Origin: Sphingobium estronivorans | Lineage (GTDB): Bacteria > Pseudomonadota > Alphaproteobacteria > Sphingomonadales > Sphingomonadaceae | Assembly: GCF_008692605.1 (NCBI RefSeq) | Contig: NZ_LFCT01000012.1 | Location: 62,001 to 126,000 of the forward strand | Length of the DNA: 64,000 nucleotides | Reading direction: 5' to 3' | Shown: piece after piece, positions 16,844 to 25,536 of the stretch | How positions within the stretch are numbered: the stretch's first letter is position 1 | Layout: the number at the start of each line of letters is the position of its first letter | Position numbers and translations under genes: made by a program | The notes under the pieces: model-generated | Seen by the model: only the letters and a program-made list of their open reading frames with translations | Told to the model about the DNA's origin: nothing | The model's database searches: none

Positions 16844-17986
16844 TCAGCCCCTGAGTGCGCCTATCGTCACCAACCGGTAGATTTCCGTGAGATCGACAAG
16901 GTCGGCCAGCGCCACGGCCTCGTCCAGCTTGTGCATCGTCGCATTGTTGAGCCCGAATTCCACGACCGGGCAAAGGCGCGAGAGGAAGCGCGCGTCGGAC
17001 GTGCCGCCGGTGGTCGACAGTTCCGCCTCCACCCCGGTCACTTCGCGGATGGCGCCCGCGACCAGAGCGGACAGGGTGCCCGGTTCGGTCAGGAACGGCT
17101 CGCCGCTGATCCTGGCTTCCACCGTGCCGCCCTCGGCCGCGGCGATGGCGGCGATGCGCTCGACCAGCGCGGCGCCGCTATGCTCATTGTTGAAGCGGAT
17201 CGAGATGCGCGCCTGCGCGGCGGCGGGAATGACGTTGGTGGTGGGGTTGCCGACGTCGAGATTGGTGATCTCGATGTTGCTGGCCTGAAACCAGTCATTG
17301 CCTTCGTCCAGCACGATGGCGTCGATGGCGGAAAGGATGCGGACGAGGCGCGGGATCGGATTGTCGGCAAGGTGCGGATAGGCGACATGGCCCTGTATGC
17401 CCGCGACATCGATCCACATGTTGACCGAACCCCGACGGCCGATCTTGATGACATCGCCCAGCCGCTGGGAAGAGGTCGGTTCGCCCACCAGGCAGAGATC
17501 GGGGCGCAGGCCGTGGGCGGCCATGCGGTCCATGAGCGCCAGCGTGCCATACACCGCCGCGCCCTCCTCATCGCCGGTGATGATCAGGCTGATGGTGCCG
17601 GGCAGATCGTCGGGCAGGCCATGCAGCGCCGCGACATAGGCGGCGATGGCGCCCTTCATGTCGACCGCGCCCCGCCCGTAGAGCAGTTCGCCGCGCTTTT
17701 CCGGCTGGAACGGGTCGCTGGTCCAGCCATTGCCAGGCGGCACCACGTCCAGATGCCCGGCAAAGGCGAAATGGGGACCGGGGCCGGTCGTCCGCCAGGC
17801 GAGGAGGTTTTCCACCGGGCCGTCGGGCGCTTCGCCGGTCACGAAGCGGTCGATGGTGAAGCCCAGCGGTTTCAGCATGGTTTCCAGCACCGCAAAGACA
17901 TCTCCCACGGCGGGGGTGACAGAGGGGCAGGCGATCAGCTTTTCGGTCAGGCTGATCGGGTCGGCATCGGTGCTGGTTCTGGTCAT
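16844..17986 (-). CDS. dapE: Succinyl-diaminopimelate desuccinylase
   Basis: Di-zinc M20-family hydrolase of the lysine/diaminopimelate pathway that converts N-succinyl-LL-DAP to LL-DAP. It has 380 aa. Metal and catalytic motifs are present: FAFAGHLDVVPPGNGW (His/Asp), GRGAVDMKGAIAAY (bridging Asp) and ITGDEEG (catalytic Glu). The C-terminal STTGGTSDARF and the TMHKLDEAV segments are characteristic of DapE rather than ArgE. Convergent with the GGDEF-EAL gene. Confidence 0.96.
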   Translation of the reverse strand: MTRTSTDADPISLTEKLIACPSVTPAVGDVFAVLETMLKPLGFTIDRFVTGEAPDGPVENLLAWRTTGPGPHFAFAGHLDVVPPGNGWTSDPFQPEKRGELLYGRGAVDMKGAIAAYVAALHGLPDDLPGTISLIITGDEEGAAVYGTLALMDRMAAHGLRPDLCLVGEPTSSQRLGDVIKIGRRGSVNMWIDVAGIQGHVAYPHLADNPIPRLVRILSAIDAIVLDEGNDWFQASNIEITNLDVGNPTTNVIPAAAQARISIRFNNEHSGAALVERIAAIAAAEGGTVEARISGEPFLTEPGTLSALVAGAIREVTGVEAELSTTGGTSDARFLSRLCPVVEFGLNNATMHKLDEAVALADLVDLTEIYRLVTIGALRG

Positions 17987-17996
17987 CGGCTTGCGT

Positions 17997-18044
17997 TAGA
18001 GCATTTTGAAGTCGGCTGAAACAGCCGATGGCTCGCAAAAATGC
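17997..18044. repeat. REP-like intergenic palindrome 2
   Basis: Starts TAGAGCATTTTG. Inner hairpin TCGGCTG-AAA-CAGCCGA (18012-18028); outer arms GCATTTT (18001-18007) and AAAATGC (18038-18044). It lies just before dapE in the divergent dapE-cupin spacer. Confidence 0.65.
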
Positions 18045-18094
18045 GGCCGCCAAAGCCGCGCATGCGGGCGGCTTTGCCAGCGGGAGGACGGATC

Positions 18095-18538
18095 ATGCCC
18101 AGGATCGATCTTGCAGCCGTCGCACAGAGCGACCGGACCGGCTATCCCCCCGAATATGCCGGGGCGGTGGCGGGACGATGGGTGCGCAGGCTGGGTCCGG
18201 CCTCGGGGCTTTCCCAATTCGGGGTCAGCCATGTCGTGCTGAAGCCCGGCGCGGCATCCTCCCAACGCCACTGGCATGAGGAGGAGGACGAGTTCGTCGT
18301 CCTGCTGAGCGGGGAGGCGGTGCTGATCGACGATGGCGGCCGGGTGCCGATGCGGGCGGGGGACATGGCGGCCTTTCCCAAGGGCGACGGCAATGGCCAT
18401 CATCTGGTCAATGAGAGCGGCGAGGATTGCGTGTTTCTGGCCGTAGGCCGCGTGCCGGAAGGGAAAGCCCATTATCCCGATATCGACATGCAATGGACGG
18501 GAAGCGTCTATTTACGCAAGGACGGGAGCAGTTTTTGA
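18095..18538 (+). CDS. Cupin-domain protein
   Basis: A 147-aa single cupin. The metal-binding motif 1 is QRHWHEEEDEFVVLLSGE and motif 2 follows as DMAAFPKGDGNGHHLVN, so His/Glu ligands are present. It resembles small cupins annotated as transcriptional or sugar-binding partners, but no ligand can be assigned. The start has a strong GGGAGG site; the frame is open further upstream but overlaps the REP element. The stop overlaps the TTG start of the next gene. Confidence 0.88.
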   Translation: MPRIDLAAVAQSDRTGYPPEYAGAVAGRWVRRLGPASGLSQFGVSHVVLKPGAASSQRHWHEEEDEFVVLLSGEAVLIDDGGRVPMRAGDMAAFPKGDGNGHHLVNESGEDCVFLAVGRVPEGKAHYPDIDMQWTGSVYLRKDGSSF

Positions 18539-19566
18539 ACCTTGATCGCCGTGCATTGATGACCGTGCTGGGCGCGGCGACGGTGGCGCCCGGAGCGCTG
18601 GCAGCGGCGCCTGCGGGGGTGGTGAAGCCACCTCGCCTGCGGCCCGGCGATACGGTCGGGCTGGTCGAACCGGCGGGCTTCACCGACGACGCCTTCGACC
18701 TCGATCTGGTAAAGGAAACCATCCGCGCCATGGGGCTGGTGCCCAAGCCGGTGAAGCATCTGGTCGAACGTTACGGCTATCTGGCGGGGACGGATGCGGG
18801 TCGGGCGGCGGACATCAATGCGATGTTTGCCGATCCGGCGGTCCGGGCCGTGTTCGCGACGCGGGGCGGATGGGGATGCGCGCGGGTGCTGCCCTTTCTG
18901 GATTTCCGGACGATCCGGGCCAATCCCAAGCTGCTGATCGGCTTTTCCGATATTACCGCCCTGCATCTGGCTTTCGCGGCGCGGGCCGGGTTCGTCACCA
19001 TTCACGGCCCCAATGCGGCGAGCAGTTGGCCGCGCTTTTCCTGGGATGCCTTCCGCGCGCTGGCCTTTGACGGAGCGACGCCGACGCTTGTGAATCCAGA
19101 GGGGCGGGAAGACCGGCTGGCGCAGCGCAGCGGGCGTATCCGTACCCTTCGGGGCGGCAGGGCGAGCGGGCGGTTGCTGGGCGGCAACCTGACCGTGCTG
19201 TCGACGCTGATGGGGACGCCGTGGCTGCCGGATTTTGACGGCGCCATCCTGTTCGTCGAGGATGTGAGCGAACAGCCCTATCGGATCGACCGGATGCTGA
19301 CGCAATTGTCGCTGGCCGGGCTGTTGGGCAAGGTCGCCGGGGTGGTGTTCGGGCAGTGCACCGATTGCGGGCCGAGCGGGGCGTCCTATGGCGGGTTTAC
19401 GCTGTCGGAGGTGTTGCAGCAGCATCTCGGGAAGCTCGGCGTGCCGGCGTTTCAGGGCGCGTCGTTCGGGCATGTCGCCAGTCAGTTCAGCCTGCCGGTA
19501 GGGTGCCGGGCCGAGATCGATGCGGATGCGGGGACGATCCGCTTGCTGGAGCCGGCTGTCCGATAG
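18535..19566 (+). CDS. LD-carboxypeptidase (S66 family), probably exported
   Basis: Murein tetrapeptide LD-carboxypeptidase-like enzyme that removes the terminal D-Ala of peptidoglycan peptides. The domain begins KPPRLRPGDTVGLVEPAG and includes the nucleophile region (FATRGGWGCARVLPFLDF, LLIGFSDITALHL) and the later acidic/His residues (FVEDVSE, SFGHVASQFSLPVG). From TTG 18535 (GGGAG just upstream) it is 343 aa with an N-terminal RRALMTVLGAATVAPGALAAA that looks like a Tat-type signal, unusual because LdcA is often cytoplasmic. ATG 18559 and 18493 are alternative starts. Overlaps the cupin by 4 bases (TTGA). Confidence 0.88.
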   Translation: MNLDRRALMTVLGAATVAPGALAAAPAGVVKPPRLRPGDTVGLVEPAGFTDDAFDLDLVKETIRAMGLVPKPVKHLVERYGYLAGTDAGRAADINAMFADPAVRAVFATRGGWGCARVLPFLDFRTIRANPKLLIGFSDITALHLAFAARAGFVTIHGPNAASSWPRFSWDAFRALAFDGATPTLVNPEGREDRLAQRSGRIRTLRGGRASGRLLGGNLTVLSTLMGTPWLPDFDGAILFVEDVSEQPYRIDRMLTQLSLAGLLGKVAGVVFGQCTDCGPSGASYGGFTLSEVLQQHLGKLGVPAFQGASFGHVASQFSLPVGCRAEIDADAGTIRLLEPAVR

Positions 19567-19582
19567 AATGGCGAAGACAAAT

Positions 19583-19622
19583 CTAGAGCATCGTGCGGAA
19601 AAGTGGGTACCGGTTTTCCGCG
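19583..19622. repeat. REP-like intergenic palindrome 3
   Basis: Starts TAGAGCATCGTGC. Arms GCGGAAAA (19595-19602) and TTTTCCGC (19614-19621) flank GTGGGTACCGG. It lies 17 bases after the LD-carboxypeptidase stop, between convergent genes. Confidence 0.75.
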
Positions 19623-19637
19623 CGACCTGCGTCCCAT

Positions 19638-20399
19638 TTAACGCAGCGCGCTCTCAATATGGCCTATGCGAAGGGAGAGCGGCCAGGTGATTTGGCGGGG
19701 AACATCGGGATCGCCCCATGCTTCCCCCAGATCCTCGGCGAAGCCTTCCACGGGGTCGCGGCCCAGCGCTTGCCGCGCGGCCCTGACCGCTGACCATGTG
19801 CGGACATAGCCGATCACATCCTCCAGCCGCCATGCGACGTCGAGGGTGAGGGGCGGCAGCACGATCTCGCGGAAGGGGAAGGGCAGGGTGCGATAGCCTT
19901 CCTCCACATGGCGGCGTTCGGGGGGCCAATAGGGGGCGATAACCTCCTTGTAGAAATGCTGGACGATGGGGTCGGCATCGCCGTCCACATGCCAGCGGCC
20001 ATAGGTGATGAGCGCCAGCACCGCATTCGGGCGGGCGACGCGGCGCGCCTCGGCGTAGAAGGCATCGAGGTCGAACCAATGCGCTGCCTGCGCGACGGTG
20101 ATGAGGTCCGCGCTGGCGTCGGGCAGGCCGCTCCGTTCCGCAAGGGCGGTGCGGTAGTGGACGCGGGGATGGGGCTGCGCTTGCGCGATCTGGGCGGCGC
20201 TGGCGTCGGTGGCTTCGACCCGTTCGAACCGCTCGGCCAGCAGCACGGAAAGCTGGCCGTTGCCGCAGCCGCAATCGAGGGCGAGCCTCTGGCCGGGGCT
20301 GATCGCGGCAAGTTCATCGACCAGACCTATGGGATAGGTCGGGCGATGGGCGGCGTAGCCGGTCGAGCCTTCCGAAAAATGGTCCTTGAAGTTCGTCAT
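19638..20399 (-). CDS. Class I SAM-dependent methyltransferase
   Basis: A 253-aa cytoplasmic methyltransferase. Motif I is LALDCGCGNGQLSVLLAERF (about residues 38-57), preceded by FSEGSTGYAAHRPTYP, which is typical of the small-molecule methyltransferase group near UbiE/trans-aconitate methyltransferases. DLITVAQAAHWFDLDAFYAEARRV is the post-motif region of that group. Substrate unknown. Its ATG overlaps the stop of the upstream MBL-rhodanese gene by 4 bases, so they are coupled. Confidence 0.9.
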   Translation of the reverse strand: MTNFKDHFSEGSTGYAAHRPTYPIGLVDELAAISPGQRLALDCGCGNGQLSVLLAERFERVEATDASAAQIAQAQPHPRVHYRTALAERSGLPDASADLITVAQAAHWFDLDAFYAEARRVARPNAVLALITYGRWHVDGDADPIVQHFYKEVIAPYWPPERRHVEEGYRTLPFPFREIVLPPLTLDVAWRLEDVIGYVRTWSAVRAARQALGRDPVEGFAEDLGEAWGDPDVPRQITWPLSLRIGHIESALR

Positions 20400-21433
20400 G
20401 CCGCGCTTTCGAGCGGATTTCCCTTTTCGCGCCAGGCCGCCATGCCGCCGTCCAGCGCGGTGGCCCGGCTGAAGCCCAGTTCGTGCAGCGTCGCGGCGGC
20501 CAGCGTCGAGATCTTGCCCAGTTCGCAGACGGTCAGCACCTCGACGCTGGGGTCGGGCAGTACCTCGTTGACGCGCAGTTCGAGCTGGCCGCGCGGCAGG
20601 TGGATCGCGCCCGGGACATGGGCGGCGGCGAAGGCCTCCTTTTCCCGCACGTCGAGGATCACGAAGTCATTGGCCCGGACATCGAGGCGCCGGAGCAGTT
20701 CGTCCATCGCCATGAAGGGGACTTTGGCGCCCGCTTCCCCCAGCAATTGGCGCACCGTCTTGCCGCCGGACATGTTGGTGCGCAGCGCTTCGGTGAGGTG
20801 GGTGGGAGCGGACAGGTTGAGGCTGTTCATCATCGCGACGAACGCGGTCTGTTCGGTCTGGGCGAGGCGGGGGTTGCTGGCGCGCTCCTGGCCGATGGTG
20901 GAGCCTTCGCGGCCCTTATAATCATGGGCGGGGAAGACCAGCGTGTCGTCGGGCAGGTCCAGCAGCTTGTGGAAAAGGCTGTCATGCAGTTGCGCCGGAT
21001 CGCCGCTGGGCAGGTCGCTGCGCCCGGTGCCGCCGATCAGCAGCGTGTCGCCGGTGAACACCCGGTCCCCGACATGGATCGCCATGGAATCGCGGGTGTG
21101 GCCGGGCGTGTGGAGGATGCGCATGCGCATGTCGCCCAAGGGGAGCGAGTGGCCATCCTCGACATGCAGGTCGACATAGGGGGCAGGCGAGAAGCGATGC
21201 ATGACGATGGGAGCATGGAGCGCCTCCCGCAAGGCCCGCGCGCCGGAGAAATGATCGGCATGGGTGTGCGTGTCGATGATGTAGCGGACGCGCAGGCCCT
21301 GCTTGTTGACCTCCCCCAGATAGCGGTCGACCAGATCCAGCGCCGGGTCGATGATGGCCGCGGCGCAGCAGCTTTCATTGGCGATGATATAGGATTTGCA
21401 TCCCTCGCCATCCTGGAAGACCGCGAAGAACAT
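20396..21433 (-). CDS. MBL-fold persulfide dioxygenase-like protein fused to rhodanese
   Basis: A 345-aa two-domain protein. The N-terminal beta-lactamase-fold domain has the metal motif THTHADHFSG (about residues 54-63), HTPGHTRDSM, FTGDTLLIGGTGRSD and FPAHDYKG, matching ETHE1/Blh-type persulfide dioxygenases. The C-terminal rhodanese domain (about 235-345) has ILDVREKEAFAAAHVPGAIHLP and a Cys in TVCELGKIS at the active-loop position. Such fusions oxidise glutathione persulfide and move sulfane sulfur. It lies 5 bases after the peroxiredoxin and overlaps the methyltransferase. Confidence 0.92.
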   Translation of the reverse strand: MFFAVFQDGEGCKSYIIANESCCAAAIIDPALDLVDRYLGEVNKQGLRVRYIIDTHTHADHFSGARALREALHAPIVMHRFSPAPYVDLHVEDGHSLPLGDMRMRILHTPGHTRDSMAIHVGDRVFTGDTLLIGGTGRSDLPSGDPAQLHDSLFHKLLDLPDDTLVFPAHDYKGREGSTIGQERASNPRLAQTEQTAFVAMMNSLNLSAPTHLTEALRTNMSGGKTVRQLLGEAGAKVPFMAMDELLRRLDVRANDFVILDVREKEAFAAAHVPGAIHLPRGQLELRVNEVLPDPSVEVLTVCELGKISTLAAATLHELGFSRATALDGGMAAWREKGNPLESAA

Positions 21434-21438
21434 GGCCG

Positions 21439-22101
21439 TCAGTCCTGCGGCTGCGGAACGACGCGCAGATAGGGGGTGACGCTGTTCCAGCCTTCGGGGA
21501 AACGCTCTTTCGCCTCCTCGTCGGAAACGGAGGGGACGATGATGACATCCTCCCCCCATTTCCAGTTCACCGGGGTCGCGACCTTGTGCTTCGCGGTAAG
21601 CTGGCAACTGTCGAGCAGGCGCAGCACCTCGTCGAAATTGCGGCCGCTGCTCATGGGATAGCTCAGCATCGCCTTGATGAGCTTGTCGGGACCGATCAGA
21701 TAGACGGTGCGGACGGTCTGGTTGTCGGCGGCGGTGCGGCCTTCGGAACTGTCGCCGGCGCTGGCGGGCAGCATCTCATAGGCCTGGGCGATTTTCAGCT
21801 CCTTGTCGCCGATGATGGGATAGGTGACCTCGCCGCCGGTCGCGGCCTTGATGTCGGCCAGCCAGCGCTCATGATTGCCCACCGGGTCGACCGAAAGGCC
21901 GATCACCTTGCAGCCGCGGCTGGCGAATTCCGGTTCCAGCCGGGCGAGATAGCCCAGTTCGGTGGTGCAGACGGGCGTGAAATCCTTGGGGTGGGAAAAG
22001 AGGATGCCCCAGCCATCGCCCAGCCAGTCATGGAATTGGATCGGCCCTTGCGTGGTTTCAGCGGTGAAGTCGGGGGCCTTGCTGCCAATCGAGAGCGTCA
22101 T
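21439..22101 (-). CDS. Peroxiredoxin (1-Cys Prx6 type)
   Basis: Thiol peroxidase of 220 aa. It has the AhpC/TSA fold and the peroxidatic Cys in DFTPVCTTELGYLARLEPEF (about residue 46). The long C-terminal region (MLSYPMSSGRNFDEVLRLLDS ... VNWKWGEDVIIVPSVSDEEAKERFP) is that of the Prx6/1-Cys class. It lies immediately upstream of the persulfide dioxygenase, consistent with a redox/sulfur stress operon. Confidence 0.95.
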   Translation of the reverse strand: MTLSIGSKAPDFTAETTQGPIQFHDWLGDGWGILFSHPKDFTPVCTTELGYLARLEPEFASRGCKVIGLSVDPVGNHERWLADIKAATGGEVTYPIIGDKELKIAQAYEMLPASAGDSSEGRTAADNQTVRTVYLIGPDKLIKAMLSYPMSSGRNFDEVLRLLDSCQLTAKHKVATPVNWKWGEDVIIVPSVSDEEAKERFPEGWNSVTPYLRVVPQPQD

Positions 22102-22190
22102 GAATCCCTCCCTGTCGAGTCGCGCCGCCCGGCAAGCGGACGGCGGAATTTACCATGGCGGGAGGAGCGATAGAAGCGGCGATGGGAGCA

Positions 22191-22367
22191 TCACCAGGCG
22201 CGCGGCGAGCGACCCACCCGGCGCGCGACTTCCTGCTCGACGGCGTTCAGTTCGGCCTGACTGAGCACGCCGGCCTGGTGCAGCTTGCGCATCAGTTCGT
22301 CGACCAGCGCGGCGAGGAAGTGCAATTCCGCGCGTTCGGCCACCGTGTCGTTGCTGTCGATATTCAT
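22191..22367 (-). CDS. Small helical protein of unknown function (58 aa)
   Basis: Reads MNIDSNDTVAERAELHFLAA then an amphipathic helix (LVDELMRKLHQAG) and VLSQAELNAVEQEVARRVG. It has a good AGAGGA site and normal codon use. No family is recognised. It has no signal or membrane segment. A cytoplasmic regulatory or adaptor peptide is possible, but nothing here supports a specific role. Confidence 0.6.
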   Translation of the reverse strand: MNIDSNDTVAERAELHFLAALVDELMRKLHQAGVLSQAELNAVEQEVARRVGRSPRAW

Positions 22368-22464
22368 GGTCCATCCTCTCTTTGCCAACCGTTCTAGAAC
22401 GGATTGGCAGGACGCCTAGGGGACGGATCGTCGATATATCCCTGATAAGAGGCGATTTGCCGGG

Positions 22465-22929
22465 TTATGCCGGGGCGAAGGGCAGCAGCGCCTCATAGAC
22501 CGGCAGCGGCGGTTTGTCCGGGATCGCGATGCCCCGCCGCAGCAGAAAGGCATGGCGCACGATCTCCGCCTGCTGCTCCAGGCCGTAGCGGTGGAAGGAT
22601 CGGCCAGGCACGACGGTATAGCCGTAGCGGCAAAAGGGATGGCGCATCATCGGCAGATACCATTTCCCGCCCCTTTGCGCCTGCCACACATGGGTCATTT
22701 CATGGATGAAATGCCCTTGCAGATGCAGCGGCCCGTCGCAGAAATCGGTGCAGAACAGATCGCTCTTGGGATGGAACCAGATATCGCCGTCGGGCGCCAT
22801 GGTGACGCCGTTCGGCTGGAAGGGCCACCATTTGCGGTGATGCAGCCGCACCCGCCCATAATCGATCGTGTCCCCGAAGACCGAACGGGCAAGGGCGATC
22901 TCCGCCTGCGTCAGCGCGCGGCCGGTCAA
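22465..22929 (-). CDS. Putative HExxH metalloprotease-like protein
   Basis: A 154-aa protein with a zinc-type HEMTH motif in FIHEMTHVWQAQRGGKWYLP (about residues 72-91). The N-terminus (RALTQAEIALARSVFGDTIDYGRVRLHHRKWWPF) resembles small proteins annotated as Vgr-related in alphaproteobacteria. No signal peptide or membrane segment. A third metal ligand is not obvious, so protease activity is not shown. Its start overlaps the stop of the copper-chaperone gene by 4 bases. Confidence 0.7.
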   Translation of the reverse strand: MTGRALTQAEIALARSVFGDTIDYGRVRLHHRKWWPFQPNGVTMAPDGDIWFHPKSDLFCTDFCDGPLHLQGHFIHEMTHVWQAQRGGKWYLPMMRHPFCRYGYTVVPGRSFHRYGLEQQAEIVRHAFLLRRGIAIPDKPPLPVYEALLPFAPA

Positions 22930-23396
22930 TGCGTCTTGTGATCTTCGGGCTTGGGCGCGGGCGCGGCGGCGCCGGGCTTCTGGATGATCGCGTCGACCAG
23001 CAGGCGATCGCCGTTCGCCAGCAGGAAGGTCAGCGTCATCTTGCCCCGGCCGATGGCGGTATCGTTGACGCCCCAGAGCATCAGATGCTTGCCGCCCGGC
23101 GCGAAGGCGACCGTCGATTTCGCCGGAATATCCACGCTGTCGAGCGGTTTCATACTCATCTTGCCGCCCTGTTGCACGCTTTCATGCATTTCGACCTTGA
23201 GCGCATAATCGGTGAGCACGCCGCGCAGCTGCGTCGCCGCATCGCCGCCATGGGCGACGAAATAGCCGGCCGACGGCGTATCCTTGTTGGGGCTGAGGCG
23301 CACCCATGCCTGATCGACATAGGTGGGCGCAGGCTCACCGCAGGAACCGAGCGCGAAGGCGGCGGAAAGGGCGATCAGGGGTAGAAATGCGCGCAT
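22926..23396 (-). CDS. PCu(A)C periplasmic copper chaperone, lipoprotein form
   Basis: Copper(I) chaperone family that delivers copper to cytochrome oxidase. From ATG 23396 it is 156 aa with a lipoprotein signal (FLPLIALSAAFALGSCGEP). The PCu(A)C core is visible: VDQAWVRLSP, SAGYFVAHGGD, then the H(M)x10Mx21HxM-type site as VEMHESVQQGGKMSMKPL and GGKHLMLWGV. A His-rich tail (EDHKTH) may also bind metal. The frame is open upstream but the lipobox favours this start. Confidence 0.92.
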   Translation of the reverse strand: MRAFLPLIALSAAFALGSCGEPAPTYVDQAWVRLSPNKDTPSAGYFVAHGGDAATQLRGVLTDYALKVEMHESVQQGGKMSMKPLDSVDIPAKSTVAFAPGGKHLMLWGVNDTAIGRGKMTLTFLLANGDRLLVDAIIQKPGAAAPAPKPEDHKTH

Positions 23397-23458
23397 GGCC
23401 AAGGGCTTCCTCAAATGTCCCGTTTCCGGTCGTTTCGTAACGCTAATCATCGCAGCTT

Positions 23459-23486
23459 CTTGTGCCAAGCGAAAGCGCGCCTATAT
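23459..23486 (+). promoter_or_regulatory. RpoH (sigma-32) heat-shock promoter of dnaK
   Basis: CTTG at 23459-23462, a 17-base spacer, then CCTATAT at 23480-23486. This matches the alphaproteobacterial RpoH consensus CTTG-N17-CYTATNT. It lies about 90 bases before the dnaK start. Confidence 0.75.
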
Positions 23487-23574
23487 CCCTTGCGCAAACG
23501 CCCTTGCCTTGGCGCTTTCGTGAGGTATGGGGCCGTCAACCGCTGAATATGATTTGGGGTTCAAAGAGGACAAG

Positions 23575-25473
23575 ATGGCAAAAGTAATCGGTATCGACCT
23601 TGGCACCACCAACAGCTGTGTCGCTGTGATGGACGGCGGCAAGCCCAAGGTGATCGAAAATGCGGAAGGCGCGCGCACCACGCCCTCCATCGTCGCTTTC
23701 ACCAAGGATGGTGAGCGCCTGATCGGCCAGCCCGCCAAGCGCCAGGCCGTGACCAATCCCGACAATACGGTTTTCGCGGTGAAGCGCCTGATCGGCCGCC
23801 GCTTCGACGATCCGATGACCAAGAAGGACATGGAACTCGTTCCTTACGAGATTGCCAAGGGTCCCAATGGCGACGCCTGGGTCAATGCCGGTGGCAAGGA
23901 TTATTCGCCTTCGCAGATTTCCGCCTTCACCCTCCAGAAGATGAAGGAAACCGCCGAGAGCTATCTGGGCGAGACGGTCACGCAGGCGGTCATCACCGTT
24001 CCGGCTTACTTCAACGACGCCCAGCGTCAGGCGACCAAGGACGCCGGCCAGATTGCGGGCCTTGAAGTGCTGCGCATCATCAACGAGCCGACCGCGGCGG
24101 CGCTGGCCTATGGCCTCGAAAAGCAGGACGGCAAGACCATCGCGGTCTATGACCTTGGCGGCGGCACCTTCGACATCTCGATCCTGGAGATCGGCGATGG
24201 CGTGTTCGAAGTGAAGTCGACCAACGGCGACACCTTCCTGGGCGGCGAGGATTTCGACGCCAAGCTGGTCGAATATCTGGCCGCCGACTTCAAGAAGGAA
24301 GAGGGCATCGACCTCACCAAGGACAAGCTGGCGCTCCAGCGTCTGAAGGAAGCGGCCGAAAAGGCGAAGATCGAGCTGTCCTCGGCGCAGTCGACCGAAG
24401 TCAACCTGCCCTTCATCACCGCTGACCAGAATGGTCCCAAGCACCTCGTCAAGAACATCACCCGCGCCGATCTGGAGCGGCTGGTGGCCGACCTGATCAA
24501 GCGCACGATGGAGCCGTGCAAGAAGGCGCTGGCCGACGCGGGCGTCTCCGCGAGCGAGATCAGCGAAGTGGTGCTCGTCGGCGGCATGACCCGCATGCCC
24601 AAGGTGCGCGAGGCCGTGAAGGACTTTTTCGGCAAGGAACCGCACACCGGCGTGAACCCGGATGAAGTCGTCGCCATGGGCGCCGCCATTCAGGCGGGCG
24701 TGTTGCAGGGCGACGTCAAGGATGTGCTGCTGCTCGACGTGACGCCGCTGTCGCTGGGCATTGAGACGCTGGGTGGCGTGTTCACCCGCATGATCGATCG
24801 CAACACCACCATCCCCGCCAAGAAGTCGCAGGTTTACTCGACCGCCGATGACAACCAGCAGGCGGTGACGATCCGCGTGTTCCAGGGCGAGCGTGAAATG
24901 GCGGCGGACAACAAGCTGCTCGGCCAGTTCGATCTGGTCGGCATCCCGCCCGCGCCGCGCGGCGTGCCGCAGATCGAAGTGACCTTCGACATCGACGCCA
25001 ACGGCCTGGTCAACGTCCATGCCAAGGACAAGGGCACGGGCAAGGAACAGCAGATCCGCATCCAGGCTTCGGGTGGTCTCAGCGACGCCGACATCGACCA
25101 GATGGTCAAGGATGCCGAGCGTTTCGCCGATGAAGACAAGAAGAAGCGTGAGGCGGCCGAGGCGAAGAACAACGCCGAGAGCCTGATCCATACCACCGAG
25201 CAGCAGCTTTCCGAGCATGGCGACAAGGTGGACGCTTCGCTGAAGTCCGAGATCGAGACCGCGATCGCCGCGACCAAGGCGGCTGTCGAGGGTGGCGAAC
25301 CTGAAGCGATGAAGGAGAAGGCTCAGGAACTGGCGCAGGTTGCCATGAAGCTGGGTCAGGCGATCTACGAGAAGGAGCAGGCTTCGGCTGCGGCTCCGGG
25401 CGCGGATGCTCCGAAGGCGGACGACGATGTCGTCGATGCCGAATTCTCGGAAGTCGACGACAACAAGGCGTAA
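23575..25473 (+). CDS. dnaK: Molecular chaperone DnaK (Hsp70)
   Basis: ATP-dependent chaperone working with DnaJ and GrpE. From [15 protein letters not shown] it is 632 aa, the family length; a good AGAGGA site decides this start over an upstream in-frame ATG at 23527. Nucleotide-domain motifs ([26 protein letters not shown]), the linker [19 protein letters not shown] and substrate domain are complete. The acidic C-terminus ends [14 protein letters not shown], the usual EEVD-like bacterial tail. Preceded by an RpoH-type promoter and followed by dnaJ. Confidence 0.99.
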   Translation: MAKVIGIDLGTTNSCVAVMDGGKPKVIENAEGARTTPSIVAFTKDGERLIGQPAKRQAVTNPDNTVFAVKRLIGRRFDDPMTKKDMELVPYEIAKGPNGDAWVNAGGKDYSPSQISAFTLQKMKETAESYLGETVTQAVITVPAYFNDAQRQATKDAGQIAGLEVLRIINEPTAAALAYGLEKQDGKTIAVYDLGGGTFDISILEIGDGVFEVKSTNGDTFLGGEDFDAKLVEYLAADFKKEEGIDLTKDKLALQRLKEAAEKAKIELSSAQSTEVNLPFITADQNGPKHLVKNITRADLERLVADLIKRTMEPCKKALADAGVSASEISEVVLVGGMTRMPKVREAVKDFFGKEPHTGVNPDEVVAMGAAIQAGVLQGDVKDVLLLDVTPLSLGIETLGGVFTRMIDRNTTIPAKKSQVYSTADDNQQAVTIRVFQGEREMAADNKLLGQFDLVGIPPAPRGVPQIEVTFDIDANGLVNVHAKDKGTGKEQQIRIQASGGLSDADIDQMVKDAERFADEDKKKREAAEAKNNAESLIHTTEQQLSEHGDKVDASLKSEIETAIAATKAAVEGGEPEAMKEKAQELAQVAMKLGQAIYEKEQASAAAPGADAPKADDDVVDAEFSEVDDNKA

Positions 25474-25484
25474 GCTGATGTGCT

Positions 25485-25519
25485 TGCCCCGTCATGGCCG
25501 CTGTGGTCATGACGGGGCA
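25485..25519. repeat. Strong hairpin in the dnaK-dnaJ spacer
   Basis: TGCCCCGTCATG (25485-25496) pairs perfectly with CATGACGGGGCA (25508-25519), loop 11 bases. No T-tract follows. It may lower dnaJ expression by partial termination or protect the 3' end of dnaK mRNA. Confidence 0.75.
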
Positions 25520-25536
25520 GGGACGCCGGGGGCGAG

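Noticed and set aside
23536..25218. A 560-codon frame antisense to dnaK
   Set aside because: Shadow frame; translated sequence is low-complexity and not protein-like.
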